Assembly: GCA_963818695.1 (NCBI GenBank)
Contig: CAWFTG010000011.1
Coordinates: forward strand, 620,001 to 684,000
From: AP-15 sp963818695
Lineage (GTDB): Bacteria > Pseudomonadota > Alphaproteobacteria > ATCC43930 > CGMCC-115725
Direction: 5' to 3'
Length of the DNA: 64,000 nucleotides
A model generated the notes under the pieces. It had not been told where the DNA came from. It saw only the letters and a list, made by a program, of their open reading frames with translations, and made no database searches. Shown piece by piece: positions 1 through 8,710 of this stretch. Numbering within the stretch: position 1 is the first letter of the stretch; each line of letters opens with the position of its first letter. The position numbers were made by a program, and so were the translations under genes.

Positions 1-594
1 TGTATCGGGGTCGATTCGGGCATAGCCGTAGCGCATCAGCACGAGCGGCACGCAGGCGGCGCGAGCGGCTGCCGCGTCGTTCTCGTTGTCGCCGATCATC
101 GCGCTCGCCGCGGGACTGGCACCAAGTTCGGAGATGACCCCTAAGAGATGACCGGGATCGGGCTTCCTGACCGCAAACCGGTCGCCGCCGGCGATGCCAT
201 CAAAGAAGGGCAGGAGACCCACACCCTGTAATACCGCTATCGTCGCGCGCTGTGGCTTGTTGGTGCAGATCGCGGCGCGATAGCCGCGATGCCGAAGCGC
301 CGCCAAGGTTTCCGGCACGCCGGGATAAGGTCGCGTCAGCTGCGCCGCATTCGCCTCGTAGATTTCCAGAAAGCGCGGCAGCGCCGTGACCGTTTCGGAG
401 GGATCGGCGCCGCTGGCGGCGAGGGCGCGCGCGACGAGCACCGGCACGCCGTCGCCGACCATGCGCGTCACCTGCGGCGGCGATAACCCTCGACGCCCGC
501 GCTCGCGCAACATCTCGTTGAGCGCGGCCCGCAGATCCGGCACGCTGTCGACAAGCGTGCCGTCGAGATCGAAGACGAGGAGAAAGCCTTTCAT
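1..594 (-). CDS. gph: Phosphoglycolate phosphatase, HAD family (C-terminus cut by window edge)
   Basis: The protein hydrolyses 2-phosphoglycolate to glycolate in the cytoplasm, salvaging a product of DNA repair or oxygenase chemistry. The ATG at 594 opens a product whose first residues contain the HAD motif I DLDGTLVDS with the nucleophilic Asp. It continues with an ICTNKP motif II and a motif IV MIGDNENDA, so 198 codons of a roughly 220-residue family are present before the window ends. It is divergent from glmU, with about 115 bases between the two starts. Assignment to Gph rather than another HAD phosphatase rests on the overall pattern and on this neighbourhood, so substrate is inferred. 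Confidence 0.88.
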   Translation of the reverse strand, partial: MKGFLLVFDLDGTLVDSVPDLRAALNEMLRERGRRGLSPPQVTRMVGDGVPVLVARALAASGADPSETVTALPRFLEIYEANAAQLTRPYPGVPETLAALRHRGYRAAICTNKPQRATIAVLQGVGLLPFFDGIAGGDRFAVRKPDPGHLLGVISELGASPAASAMIGDNENDAAAARAACVPLVLMRYGYARIDPDT

Positions 595-708
595 TAACGA
601 AACTTTGCGTTGTTGTGATATATTCTGCAACAAACTGTGTGTTGTAAATTCGGCGGCGCCGGGCAACCGTGCCGCCGCTCATGTCTTCGATCCGACTTCG
701 AGCTGTCG

Positions 709-2064
709 ATGAGCCAACTGTCTTTTGCCGCCATCATCCTCGCCGCCGGCAGCGGCACGCGGATGAAATCCGCCCAGCCAAAGGTCATGCATCCGATCGC
801 CGGGCGGCCGATGATCACGTACCCGTTGGAGGCGCTGCGCCCACTATCCCCGGCCGCGACCCTCGTCGTGATCGGGCCGCGAATGGAAAACGTCGCTGCG
901 ATCGTCGCGCCGGCCGAAAGCGTCGTGCAGGATCCGCCGCTCGGCACCGGCGATGCGGTGCGGACAGCGATGCGGGCGCTCGATGGCCGCCTGGCGCCGC
1001 AGGGCTCGATCGAGGACGTGCTCGTGCTCTACGGCGATACGCCGTTTCTCGCCACCGAGACATTGTCGCGGTTGTTGGCGGAGCGGCGCCGCAGCGCGGC
1101 TGCGGTCCTGGTCTCGGGCATGCGTCCCGCCGACCCCCGCCCCTACGGCCGCTTCGTGCTGGCGCCCGACGGTGCGCTCGATCGGATCGTCGAGGCGGCC
1201 GACGCCGGCCCCGAGGAGCAGGCGATCGGGCTCGTCAACGGCGGCATCATGGTGATCGAGGCGTGTCGCCTAGCCGAATTCCTCGATGCGCTCGACAGCG
1301 ACAACGCGAAGCGCGAGTTTTACTTGACCGATATCGTTGCCATCGCCCGCCGAAAAGGGCTCACCTGCCGAGCGGTCGAGCTTCCGACGGAGGAACTGCT
1401 CGGCATCAACACGCGGGCCGAACTCGCCGAGGCGCAGGCGCTGATGCAACGCCGATTGCGCCGCGCGGCGATGGATTCGGGCGTAACCCTGGTCGCGCCG
1501 GAGACCGTGTTCCTGAGCGCCGACACGCGTCTCGGCCGCGATGTCGTCGTCGAGCCCAACGTCGCCTTCGGCAATGGGGTGAGGGTAGGGGAGGGGGCCC
1601 GCATCCGCTCGTTCTCGCATCTGGAAGGCGCCACGGTTGGGGCGGGCGCGATCGTCGGCCCGTTCGCGCGGCTGCGCCCGGGAGCGGTCCTCGAAGAGGA
1701 GGTGCATGTCGGCAATTTCGTCGAGGTCAAGGCGGCCCGCCTCGGCGCCGGAGCCAAGGCCAATCACCTTTCGTACATCGGCGACGCCGAGGTCGGGGCG
1801 AAGACGAACATCGGCGCCGGCACGATCACCTGCAATTACGACGGCGTTAACAAACACCGCACGATAATCGGCGAGGGCGCGTTCATCGGCTCGAACACCG
1901 CGTTCGTCGCACCGGTCACGGTCGGCGACGGCGCGATCATTGCGGCCGGCAGCGTCGTCGTCCGGGACGTCCCGCCGGATGCGCTGACGATTGCCCGCGG
2001 GCAGCAGGTCGACAAGCCGCGGCGCGCGGCCGAGATTCGGGCAAGGTTGCGGAGGAAGAACTGA
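709..2064 (+). CDS. glmU: Bifunctional GlcNAc-1-phosphate uridyltransferase / glucosamine-1-phosphate acetyltransferase
   Basis: This is the last enzyme of UDP-GlcNAc synthesis: it acetylates glucosamine-1-phosphate and then transfers UMP, feeding peptidoglycan and lipopolysaccharide. The N-terminal half begins with the nucleotidyltransferase signature ILAAGSGTRMKS at about residues 10-21. The C-terminal half is a left-handed beta-helix of hexapeptide repeats, with the GNFVEVK and YIGDAEVG stretches typical of the family. Length is 451 residues, as expected. An in-frame start exists at 637, but 709 puts the protein directly at the family N-terminus. The stop overlaps the glmS start by one base (TGATG), so the two genes are translationally coupled. 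Confidence 0.96.
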   Translation: MSQLSFAAIILAAGSGTRMKSAQPKVMHPIAGRPMITYPLEALRPLSPAATLVVIGPRMENVAAIVAPAESVVQDPPLGTGDAVRTAMRALDGRLAPQGSIEDVLVLYGDTPFLATETLSRLLAERRRSAAAVLVSGMRPADPRPYGRFVLAPDGALDRIVEAADAGPEEQAIGLVNGGIMVIEACRLAEFLDALDSDNAKREFYLTDIVAIARRKGLTCRAVELPTEELLGINTRAELAEAQALMQRRLRRAAMDSGVTLVAPETVFLSADTRLGRDVVVEPNVAFGNGVRVGEGARIRSFSHLEGATVGAGAIVGPFARLRPGAVLEEEVHVGNFVEVKAARLGAGAKANHLSYIGDAEVGAKTNIGAGTITCNYDGVNKHRTIIGEGAFIGSNTAFVAPVTVGDGAIIAAGSVVVRDVPPDALTIARGQQVDKPRRAAEIRARLRRKN

Positions 2065-3887
2065 TGTGCGGCATCATCGGCATCATCGCCAAGGATACGG
2101 TCGCGCCGGGGCTGCTGGAAGGGCTGCGCCGCCTCGAATATCGCGGCTATGATTCAGCCGGCGTCGCGACGTTGGTCGATGGCCGGATCGAGTGCCGCCG
2201 CGCTGAAGGCAAGCTCGCCAATCTCGCCCGTCGGTTGGACCATCAGCCGGTGCAAGGGGTAATCGGCATCGGGCACACCCGATGGGCCACCCATGGTCTG
2301 CCGACCGAAACAAATGCCCACCCGATCGCCACCGATCGGGTCGCGGTTGTCCACAACGGCATTATCGAGAATTTCCAGGCGTTGCGGCATGAGCTCGAAG
2401 GGCTCGGCCATGCCTTCCGCACCGATACGGATACCGAGGCCGTGGCAATCCTCGCGACGCATTTTCTCGAACAGGGACTGTCGCCGCAGCAGGCGGTGGC
2501 CAAGACCTTGGCGCGGCTCGACGGCGCGTTTGCGCTCGCCTTTCTGTTTGCCGGCGAGCACGATTTGCTGATCGGCGCCCGCCGCGGCAGCCCGCTCGCG
2601 ATCGGCTATGGCGACGGCGAGATGTTCCTCGGTTCCGACGCATTGGCGCTGGCGCCGCTGACCCGCCGCATCACCTATCTCGAAGAGGGCGACTGGGCGG
2701 TCGTTACGTCGCGCGCGGTGACGGTCTTCGACGCCGCCAATAACGAAGTCCAGCGCCCGATCCGCGAATCGGCGGCCTCGGGTGCGCTGATCGGCAAGGG
2801 GAATTACCGCCACTTCATGCTGAAGGAGATTTTCGAGCAGCCGGCGGTGATCGGCGACACGTTGAACGCGTTGATCAACCCGGCGACCCGCACCGTGCAC
2901 CTGCCGGAGCTGCCCTTTGAACTGGGCGAGCTGGAGCGGGTGACGATGATCGCCTGCGGCACTGCCTACCACGCCTGCATCGTCGCGAAATACTGGCTCG
3001 AACGGATCGCCCGCATTTCGGTCGAGATCGACATCGCCTCGGAGTTTCGCTACCGAGCGCCGGCAATGCCGCGCGGCGGCGCAGCGATCTTCGTGTCGCA
3101 ATCGGGCGAGACTGCCGACACCCTTGCCGCTCTGCGTTACGCGAAGGCGCAGGCGCAGAAGATCATCGCCGTCGTCAACCAGCCGGAGAGCTCGATCGCG
3201 CGCGAGGCCGACGTTGTATTGCCGACATTGGCCGGCCCCGAGATCGGTGTCGCCTCGACCAAAGCGTTCACAACGCAGCTAGCCGTCCTCGCCTCGTTCA
3301 CCATCGCTCTGGCGCGGGCCCGGGGCGCCATCACCCACGAGCGCGAGGCCGAGTTGGTTGGGGTCATGACAGAGATCCCGTCGCGCGCCAGCGAAGTGTT
3401 GAACCACGATGAGCGGATCCGCCAAATTGCGGTCAAGATCGCCGAGGCGCGCGACGTGCTCTATCTCGGCCGCGGCAGCGCCTATCCGCTGGCGCTCGAA
3501 GGCGCCCTGAAGCTGAAGGAGATCTCCTACATCCACGCCGAAGGCTACGCCGCCGGCGAAATGAAGCACGGGCCCATTGCGCTGATCGACGAGAACGTGC
3601 CGGTCATCGTGCTGGCGCCGCACGACGATCTCTTCAAAAAGACCCTCGGCAATGTCGAAGAGGTCATGGCCCGCGGCGGCCGCGTCGTGATGATCTCGGA
3701 CGCAGCCGGGGTAGCTCGTCTCGCCGGCCGTCTCGCCTTCGGCATCGCCGTGCCGAATTGCCACCCGTTTGTCGCGCCTCTTCTCTACGCGATCCCGATC
3801 CAGCTCCTCGCCTACCACACCGCCGTCCTCAAAGGCACCGACGTCGACCAGCCTCGCAATCTCGCGAAGAGCGTCACGGTGGAGTAG
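2064..3887 (+). CDS. glmS: Glutamine-fructose-6-phosphate aminotransferase (isomerizing)
   Basis: GlmS makes glucosamine-6-phosphate from fructose-6-phosphate and glutamine, the first committed step toward UDP-GlcNAc. The mature N-terminus is CGIIGI, with Cys2 as the glutaminase nucleophile, followed by the GYDSAG and HTRWATHG motifs of the class II amidotransferase domain (about residues 2-220). Two SIS sugar-isomerase domains follow (about 280-600), with SQSGETADT and the terminal NLAKSVTVE. The 607 residues are full length. It begins on the last base of glmU, so the two enzymes of the same pathway form one operon. No ribozyme leader is expected in this lineage and none is seen. Confidence 0.97.
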   Translation: MCGIIGIIAKDTVAPGLLEGLRRLEYRGYDSAGVATLVDGRIECRRAEGKLANLARRLDHQPVQGVIGIGHTRWATHGLPTETNAHPIATDRVAVVHNGIIENFQALRHELEGLGHAFRTDTDTEAVAILATHFLEQGLSPQQAVAKTLARLDGAFALAFLFAGEHDLLIGARRGSPLAIGYGDGEMFLGSDALALAPLTRRITYLEEGDWAVVTSRAVTVFDAANNEVQRPIRESAASGALIGKGNYRHFMLKEIFEQPAVIGDTLNALINPATRTVHLPELPFELGELERVTMIACGTAYHACIVAKYWLERIARISVEIDIASEFRYRAPAMPRGGAAIFVSQSGETADTLAALRYAKAQAQKIIAVVNQPESSIAREADVVLPTLAGPEIGVASTKAFTTQLAVLASFTIALARARGAITHEREAELVGVMTEIPSRASEVLNHDERIRQIAVKIAEARDVLYLGRGSAYPLALEGALKLKEISYIHAEGYAAGEMKHGPIALIDENVPVIVLAPHDDLFKKTLGNVEEVMARGGRVVMISDAAGVARLAGRLAFGIAVPNCHPFVAPLLYAIPIQLLAYHTAVLKGTDVDQPRNLAKSVTVE

Positions 3888-3924
3888 AGGGTCAGCCGCC
3901 AGAGGCCGGCGCTGGGACCAAGAT

Positions 3925-4416
3925 CTACGGCTTCGCCTCGAACAATTCGGCGACCGTCTTGGCCATATCGAGGAACTGGCGCCGGACCTTCGGGTCGGGG
4001 ATCGCGTAATACAGCCGGATGAACTCGATCGTCTCGGGCCGCTGAAGGTGCTCCCGCCACTGCCGGTCTTCGGGGCTGATCTCGGCATCGTCGGGCCGCA
4101 GATCGCCAAAGAAATAGGAAATCGGGACGCTGAGGATCTCCGCCATCGCCGACAAGCGGGAGGCGCTTACGCGGTTGGCGCCGCCCTCGTATTTCTGCAC
4201 CTGCTGAAAGGTGAGGCCGAGCGCGTTGGCGAGCGTCTCCTGGTTCATCCCCAACAGCAGACGACGCATTCTGATGCGGCCGCCGACATGCACGTCTATC
4301 GGGTTTGGCACGCCGGTCCCGCGCCCGTATTTCGGAGCCGAATTGGGCTCCTCCAACTCTTTCGCCGAGCTCTTCAACGCACGTTCCCCTCTGCACCGCA
4401 CCACATCAGGTTGCAA
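3925..4416 (-). CDS. XRE-family helix-turn-helix transcriptional regulator
   Basis: This 163-residue protein carries a Cro/C1-type helix-turn-helix at about residues 44-98: the stretch MNQETLANALGLTFQQVQKYE is followed by GANRVSASRLSAMAEIL and a YFF end. The remaining C-terminal part (WREHLQRPETIEFIRLYYAI and onward) has no domain I recognise. Single-domain regulators of this form are abundant in alphaproteobacteria. The gene converges on glmS with a 37-base gap. The first 40 residues are low in recognisable structure, so a later start near the VPNPIDVHVGG segment is possible. Its targets cannot be read from the sequence. Confidence 0.85.
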   Translation of the reverse strand: MQPDVVRCRGERALKSSAKELEEPNSAPKYGRGTGVPNPIDVHVGGRIRMRRLLLGMNQETLANALGLTFQQVQKYEGGANRVSASRLSAMAEILSVPISYFFGDLRPDDAEISPEDRQWREHLQRPETIEFIRLYYAIPDPKVRRQFLDMAKTVAELFEAKP

Positions 4417-4536
4417 CGGGTTCGCCTCAAGCGCAAGCGGGATTCGACAATTGCAGGCATCGCGGGCCGCCGAATTAACCTAGGGTGGAGTACCTGCAGA
4501 ATTTAAGGTTAATTCCAATGTAGCGCAATAGGTTCC

Positions 4537-4773
4537 TCAGCCGTCTCTGCGGCCGGTCTCGTCATAGCCACGCCGGCTGCTGATAAAGACCAGCGCCATC
4601 AGGCCGATCCCCAAAGCGAGGGTGGCGATGACCCCCAATCCCATCGCCAGCCACCCGGCGCCGCTGATTTCCGAATCGCCGATGCCTGCCCACTCGGCAG
4701 CGATAAAAAAGCCGATTACCAGAACAACGGTGCCGGCAATCACCGCCGCAACCCAACTCAGCGTCGATTTCAT
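4537..4773 (-). CDS. Small two-helix membrane protein of unknown function
   Basis: The predicted 78-residue protein has two hydrophobic segments, at about residues 7-27 (VAAVIAGTVVLVIGFFIAAEW) and 43-66 (LAMGLGVIATLALGIGLMALVF), and a charged, arginine-rich C-terminus. Its ATG overlaps the stop of the upstream UdgX gene by four bases (ATGA), which argues for real coupled translation. I do not recognise a family. A link to DNA repair would be surprising for a membrane protein, so co-transcription may only reflect packing. The alternative is that it is a spurious reading frame, but the paired helices and the overlap make that less likely. Confidence 0.6.
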   Translation of the reverse strand: MKSTLSWVAAVIAGTVVLVIGFFIAAEWAGIGDSEISGAGWLAMGLGVIATLALGIGLMALVFISSRRGYDETGRRDG

Positions 4774-5432
4774 CGTCTTTTGCCGCCCGCGTTGCCGCGG
4801 ATCATTTCAGGATCGCCGCGACCCGGCGCAAATCTTCGATGAAACGCGTCGATCTCCTGGCGGCGGGTCTCCTCGTCCGGGGCGCGCAGCAAGGCCGAGG
4901 GATGCACTGTCGCGAGCGCGCAAGGCGCCAGCGCAAAGGGTACGAGCCGGCCGCGGTCTCGGGTCACCCGGAAAGACCTTCCGAACAGGGCCTGCGCTGC
5001 GGTCGCTCCGAGCGCGACGACGATTTTCGGCTTGACGACGCCGATCTCGGCCTCGAGCCAGGGAAAGCAGGCCTCGATTTCAACCGCGCCCGGTTTGCTG
5101 TGAATGCGCCGCGGTCCTCGCGGCACCCATTTGAAGTGTTTGACGACATTGGTGACGTAGGTCTGCTTTCGGTCGATCCCCGCCTCGACAAGGCAGCGGT
5201 CCAAAAGCCTTCCCGCCGGTCCGACGAAGGGGTGGCCGGCGAGGTCTTCGGCATCGCCCGGCTGCTCGCCCACCAGCATGACCAGCGCTCTCTCCGGTCC
5301 TTCGCCGAACACGGTCTGTGTGGCGTTCTTGTACAAATCGCAGGCCGTGCATCGAGCGGCGGTGTCGCGCAGCGCGCCGATTGTCTGCTGGGACGGGATC
5401 TGGACGCCGACGCTGGTGTCTTCTTCGTTCAC
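4770..5432 (-). CDS. udgX: Uracil-DNA glycosylase, UdgX-type (family 4-like)
   Basis: This removes uracil from DNA; the UdgX branch is known for staying covalently bound to the abasic product through the histidine of a KRRIH loop. Seen here are the GEQPGDAEDLAGHPFVGPAG active-site block, the VKHFKWVPRG segment, and directly after it PRRIH, which matches that loop. A CTAC pair near the N-terminus and a Cys in ACFPWL are candidates for iron-sulfur ligands. TVHPSALLR is the late catalytic motif. I chose the GTG at 5432, giving 220 residues, because everything upstream (up to 5642) is non-conserved and lies over the divergent metY promoter region. A slightly later start is possible. Confidence 0.88.
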   Translation of the reverse strand: MNEEDTSVGVQIPSQQTIGALRDTAARCTACDLYKNATQTVFGEGPERALVMLVGEQPGDAEDLAGHPFVGPAGRLLDRCLVEAGIDRKQTYVTNVVKHFKWVPRGPRRIHSKPGAVEIEACFPWLEAEIGVVKPKIVVALGATAAQALFGRSFRVTRDRGRLVPFALAPCALATVHPSALLRAPDEETRRQEIDAFHRRFAPGRGDPEMIRGNAGGKRR

Positions 5433-5571
5433 AGGACGTATCCGGTACCGCAACACATACCGGATAAACACGATTTCGGCGCGTCTGTGTCCACAGCCAA
5501 CGGACGCCGGCTGTTCCTGTCGCCGCTGGCATGGCAAAGTGCCGAACCGGCGCCCTTCCACGGAGATTTGC

Positions 5572-6867
5572 ATGCCGACCAAGAGCCAGCATCCGGAAAC
5601 ACTCGTGCTCCATGCGGGGTACCGGAGCGACCCGGCAACCAACGCCGTAGCGGTCCCGATCTATCAGACGACGAGCTACCAGTTCCGCGACAGCCAGCAT
5701 GCCGCCAATCTGTTCGGTCTGGCCGAGCTCGGAAACATCTACACCCGCATCATGAACCCGACGACCGCAGTCCTCGAGGAGCGCGTAGCCGCGCTGGACG
5801 GCGGTGTCGCTGCGCTGGCTCTCGCTTCGGGTCAGGCCGCATCGCTGTTCGCGGTGCAGAACATCTGCCAGGCCGGGGACAATTTTGTCAGCTCTACCGA
5901 CCTTTACGGCGGCACATGGAACCTCTTCCTCAACACGATGATGAAGACGATGGGGATGGAGGTTCGCTTCGTCGATCCCGCCGATCCCGAGAATTTCCGC
6001 CGCGCGACCGATGACCGGACGCGCTGCTACTACGCCGAGACCCTGCCCAACCCGAAGCTCGAAGTGTTCCCGATCGCCGAAGTGGCCAAGATCGGCCGTG
6101 AGCTCGGGGTCCCGCTGATCGTCGACAATACTGCGGCCCCGGTGCTGTGCCGACCGCTCGATCACGGCGCGGCTATCGTGATGTATTCGACGACGAAATA
6201 CATCGGCGGTCATGGCACCTCGATCGGCGGGGTGGTTGTGGACGGCGGGAATTTCGACTGGGAAAAGCACGCCGACCGCTTCCCGCTGTTAAACCAGCCG
6301 GACCCGAGCTATCACGGCGCGGTATGGACGCAGGCGGTCAAGCCCCTGGGTCCGATCGCCTACATCCTCAAAATGCGGGTGACCCTGCTGCGCGACCTCG
6401 GCGCGCCGATGAGCCCGTTCAACGCCTTCCTGTTCATCCAGGGGCTCGAGACCTTGCCGCTGCGCATGCGCGCCCATTGCGCCAATGCGGCGGCCGTCGC
6501 GAAATTCCTGTCCGAGCATCCCAAAGTCACGCGGGTCATCTACCCCAACCAGATGACCGGTGAGATGAAGCGCCGGGCCGATACCTATCTGAAGGGCGGC
6601 TATGGCGGCCTCGTCGGCTTCGAGCTGAAGGGCGGTCTCGACGCCGGCCGGCGCTTCATCGACGCGCTGCAGATGTTCTACCACGTCGCCAATATCGGCG
6701 ACGCGCGCAGCCTGGCTATCCATCCGGCGACGACGACCCACTCGCAATTGTCTCCGGAAGAGCAGCTGCAGACCGGGGTCGACGAAAATTATGTCCGGCT
6801 GTCGATCGGGATCGAGCACGAGGAAGATATTCTCGCCGATCTGTCGCAGGCGCTGGAGGCTGCCTGA
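5572..6867 (+). CDS. metY: O-acetylhomoserine/O-succinylhomoserine sulfhydrylase (Cys/Met metabolism PLP enzyme)
   Basis: This PLP enzyme replaces the acyl group of an activated homoserine with sulfide to make homocysteine for methionine synthesis. The 431-residue length fits the MetY branch, which is longer than the roughly 390-residue MetZ/MetB group. Features seen are ETLVLHAGYRSDPATNA at the N-terminus, SGQAASLFAVQN, the PLP-phosphate region SSTDLYGGTWNLF, and the Schiff-base lysine in YSTTKYIGGHG. The C-terminus VRLSIGIEHEEDILADLSQAL is typical. The start at 5572 follows GGAGATTTGC. It is divergent from udgX. MetZ remains possible as a functional label. Confidence 0.9.
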   Translation: MPTKSQHPETLVLHAGYRSDPATNAVAVPIYQTTSYQFRDSQHAANLFGLAELGNIYTRIMNPTTAVLEERVAALDGGVAALALASGQAASLFAVQNICQAGDNFVSSTDLYGGTWNLFLNTMMKTMGMEVRFVDPADPENFRRATDDRTRCYYAETLPNPKLEVFPIAEVAKIGRELGVPLIVDNTAAPVLCRPLDHGAAIVMYSTTKYIGGHGTSIGGVVVDGGNFDWEKHADRFPLLNQPDPSYHGAVWTQAVKPLGPIAYILKMRVTLLRDLGAPMSPFNAFLFIQGLETLPLRMRAHCANAAAVAKFLSEHPKVTRVIYPNQMTGEMKRRADTYLKGGYGGLVGFELKGGLDAGRRFIDALQMFYHVANIGDARSLAIHPATTTHSQLSPEEQLQTGVDENYVRLSIGIEHEEDILADLSQALEAA

Positions 6868-6891
6868 TCCGCCCCGAGCCCAAAGGCGGTT

Positions 6892-7082
6892 CTGAAATTT
6901 CGCTGGCCGATCGATCTCGCTCTGACCGTCGCCAGCCATGGTTGGGTTTACCTTGCGCCTTGGCAATGGGACCGGGAACGCGGCCGGCTCGCCCGCGTGG
7001 AGAGGATCGGTGATCGTCTCGGCACGATAGAAGCTGCCCAATGTCGCGCCGACGCAGTTGCCGTCAGCTGGGACGGGTTTCG
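6892..7082 (+). pseudogene. N-terminal fragment of an HhH-GPD (AlkA-like) DNA glycosylase, out of frame with its continuation
   Basis: In the same frame as the preceding metY, directly after its stop, the sequence reads LKFRWPIDLALTVASHGWV, then YLAPWQWDRERGRLARVERI and AVAVSWDG. This is the opening of the DNA glycosylase whose remainder is read from 7041-7721 in a different frame. No ATG, GTG or TTG precedes the conserved stretch after the metY stop; CTG at 6892 is the only near-cognate candidate. The frame changes at about 7071-7083. Either one base is wrong in the sequence or the gene is broken. Confidence 0.6.
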
Positions 7083-7721
7083 GCGACGCCGATGCAGCCG
7101 GAGGTCCTTGCCCGCGTGCGGCGCTGGCTATCCGCCGATTGGGAGCCGGCGCCGGCGATTGCGGCGTTGCCCGATGTAGCGGAGTTGATCGAACGCGGCG
7201 GCGGCCGAATGCTGCGCGGCTCGTTTTTCTACGAAGATTTCGTCAAGACCGTGCTGACGATCAACACGAGCTGGTCGGCGACTTGCCGTATGGTGGCGGC
7301 ACTCGTCGCCGAGCCGGGCGGCGGCAGCTTTCCCGGACCTGCGTCGCTGCTCGACTACGGCGAAGACCGGCTGCGAGCGCAAGGAAAGCTCGGCTTCCGC
7401 GCGCGCACGCTGACGATGGCGACGCGACAAATGATCGATGACGGTGCGGTCACCCTATCCGGCGAAGGCTCGCCCGAGCGGCTGGACCACGATTACCTGC
7501 TCCGCCTTTACGGCATCGGCCCGTACGCGGCGGCTCATTGCCGCGTGCTGCTGCACGATTTCAGCCGCATTCCGGTGGATACCTCCGTGGTCGCCTATTT
7601 GCGCGAGCGATTTGGCTGCAATCCTGCCGATTTCGCCGCGGAGCGATCCACGTGGGGCGCCTATCTCGCGCTCGGCTACCGGCTCACCCGATTGCGCGAC
7701 CGGCTCGAACGGGCCTCTTGA
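7041..7721 (+). CDS. HhH-GPD superfamily DNA glycosylase (main part; N-terminus in another frame)
   Basis: The gene product belongs to the base-excision repair glycosylases that flip out and remove damaged purines. The helix-hairpin-helix is visible as LLRLYGIGPYAAAHC. It is followed about 20 residues later by the catalytic aspartate in RIPVDTSV. Upstream is the helical FYEDFVKTVLTINTSWSAT region. Residues before about MQPEVLARVRRWL are probably not native, because the true N-terminus is encoded in a different frame at 6892-7082. The restored protein would be about 275 residues, similar to AlkA-like family members. It converges on the solute-binding protein gene at 7742. Confidence 0.75.
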   Translation: MSRRRSCRQLGRVSATPMQPEVLARVRRWLSADWEPAPAIAALPDVAELIERGGGRMLRGSFFYEDFVKTVLTINTSWSATCRMVAALVAEPGGGSFPGPASLLDYGEDRLRAQGKLGFRARTLTMATRQMIDDGAVTLSGEGSPERLDHDYLLRLYGIGPYAAAHCRVLLHDFSRIPVDTSVVAYLRERFGCNPADFAAERSTWGAYLALGYRLTRLRDRLERAS

Positions 7722-7741
7722 GGGTGGGCCGTTTGCTCCGA

Positions 7742-8587
7742 TCAAAGCGCGAGATCCGGCGGGAGATCGGTTTCATTGATTCCGAGATTGGCAAGCCCCG
7801 CCATGATCCATTTTCGGATCTGACCGACTCCGTGATTGTCTTCGTTCCAAGCGTCGACAACGCCGCGAAAGCGCCGATCGTCATCATAGGGGAGGGCAGG
7901 GCAGACAGCGGTGCGCAGCTGCGGGGTCGGGACGACGAGATCGCCGATCTGCGGGTTCTTCTTCAGTGCCGCCAATGCAAAAAGAACAGTCGCGACAAAG
8001 CAATCGGTACGGCCCGATTGAACTGCGAGCAGTGCCTCGTCGCGGGTCTTGAACCCGGTGATCGCCGCATTGCCGGCAAAGCGTCGGACGGCCTCTTCGC
8101 GTGCCGAACCGGTGTCGACGGCGACCAGAGATTCCGGAACGTTGAGCTCGGCCCAGCTCTTTGGCGTAAAGCCTTTGCGGGCGAGGATCGCATAGGTGTC
8201 GTGGAAAAGCGGGGTGGAGAAATCCGCGAACATCGCGCGCTGCACGGTCGGACTGGGTCCGTAACCGAGGTCGATCTTCCCGGTATGCAAGTCGGTGACC
8301 ATGTCGGCCCAATTCGATTCGACGACTGCCAGTTCGACCCCGAGCGCTGCGGCCAGATCGCGCGCCATTGCAACCAAAAAGCCGCTCCATTGGCCAGTGG
8401 CGGAGTTCTTGTAAAAATAGGGTTCCTCGGCCAGGGGTCCGCCGACGCGTAATCTCCGGGTGCGCAGGATGCGAGCAAGATTGGGCTCCTTCGCCGGCTG
8501 CGGCGGCGTCCGCGGAGGCTCGGGACCCCGCCGGCGAAATACCGCGCCGGCGGCAAGACCTCCACCCAATTCTCTGCGGCTCAACAT
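7742..8587 (-). CDS. Family 3 extracellular solute-binding protein (amino-acid ABC type), orphan
   Basis: The 281-residue product has the bilobed SBP_bac_3 pattern: ILRTRRLRVG at the start of the fold, GFLVAMARDLAAALGVELAVVE, a DLGYGPSPT ligand-binding loop, and a late ALPYDDDRRF and DAWNEDNHGVG. It would capture a small polar solute in the periplasm. The N-terminus begins MLSRRELGGGLAAGAVF and turns abruptly into RRRGPEPPRTPP, so the hydrophobic core of the signal peptide is unusually short; a pair of compensating indels there is possible. No permease or ATPase is adjacent, so it may serve a transporter encoded elsewhere or be a sensor-type protein. Confidence 0.75.
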   Translation of the reverse strand: MLSRRELGGGLAAGAVFRRRGPEPPRTPPQPAKEPNLARILRTRRLRVGGPLAEEPYFYKNSATGQWSGFLVAMARDLAAALGVELAVVESNWADMVTDLHTGKIDLGYGPSPTVQRAMFADFSTPLFHDTYAILARKGFTPKSWAELNVPESLVAVDTGSAREEAVRRFAGNAAITGFKTRDEALLAVQSGRTDCFVATVLFALAALKKNPQIGDLVVPTPQLRTAVCPALPYDDDRRFRGVVDAWNEDNHGVGQIRKWIMAGLANLGINETDLPPDLAL

Positions 8588-8710
8588 GACCCCGCTCCTC
8601 TCTCGCCAAAGTCGCAGGAGATTAAAGGCGATTCCGGCCCTAAAAAGGCGGCGGAGGGGTAATTCTGGTGTTTGCCCTTATGTGTCGCCACCTAACCTGG
8701 AGGAGCCCCG

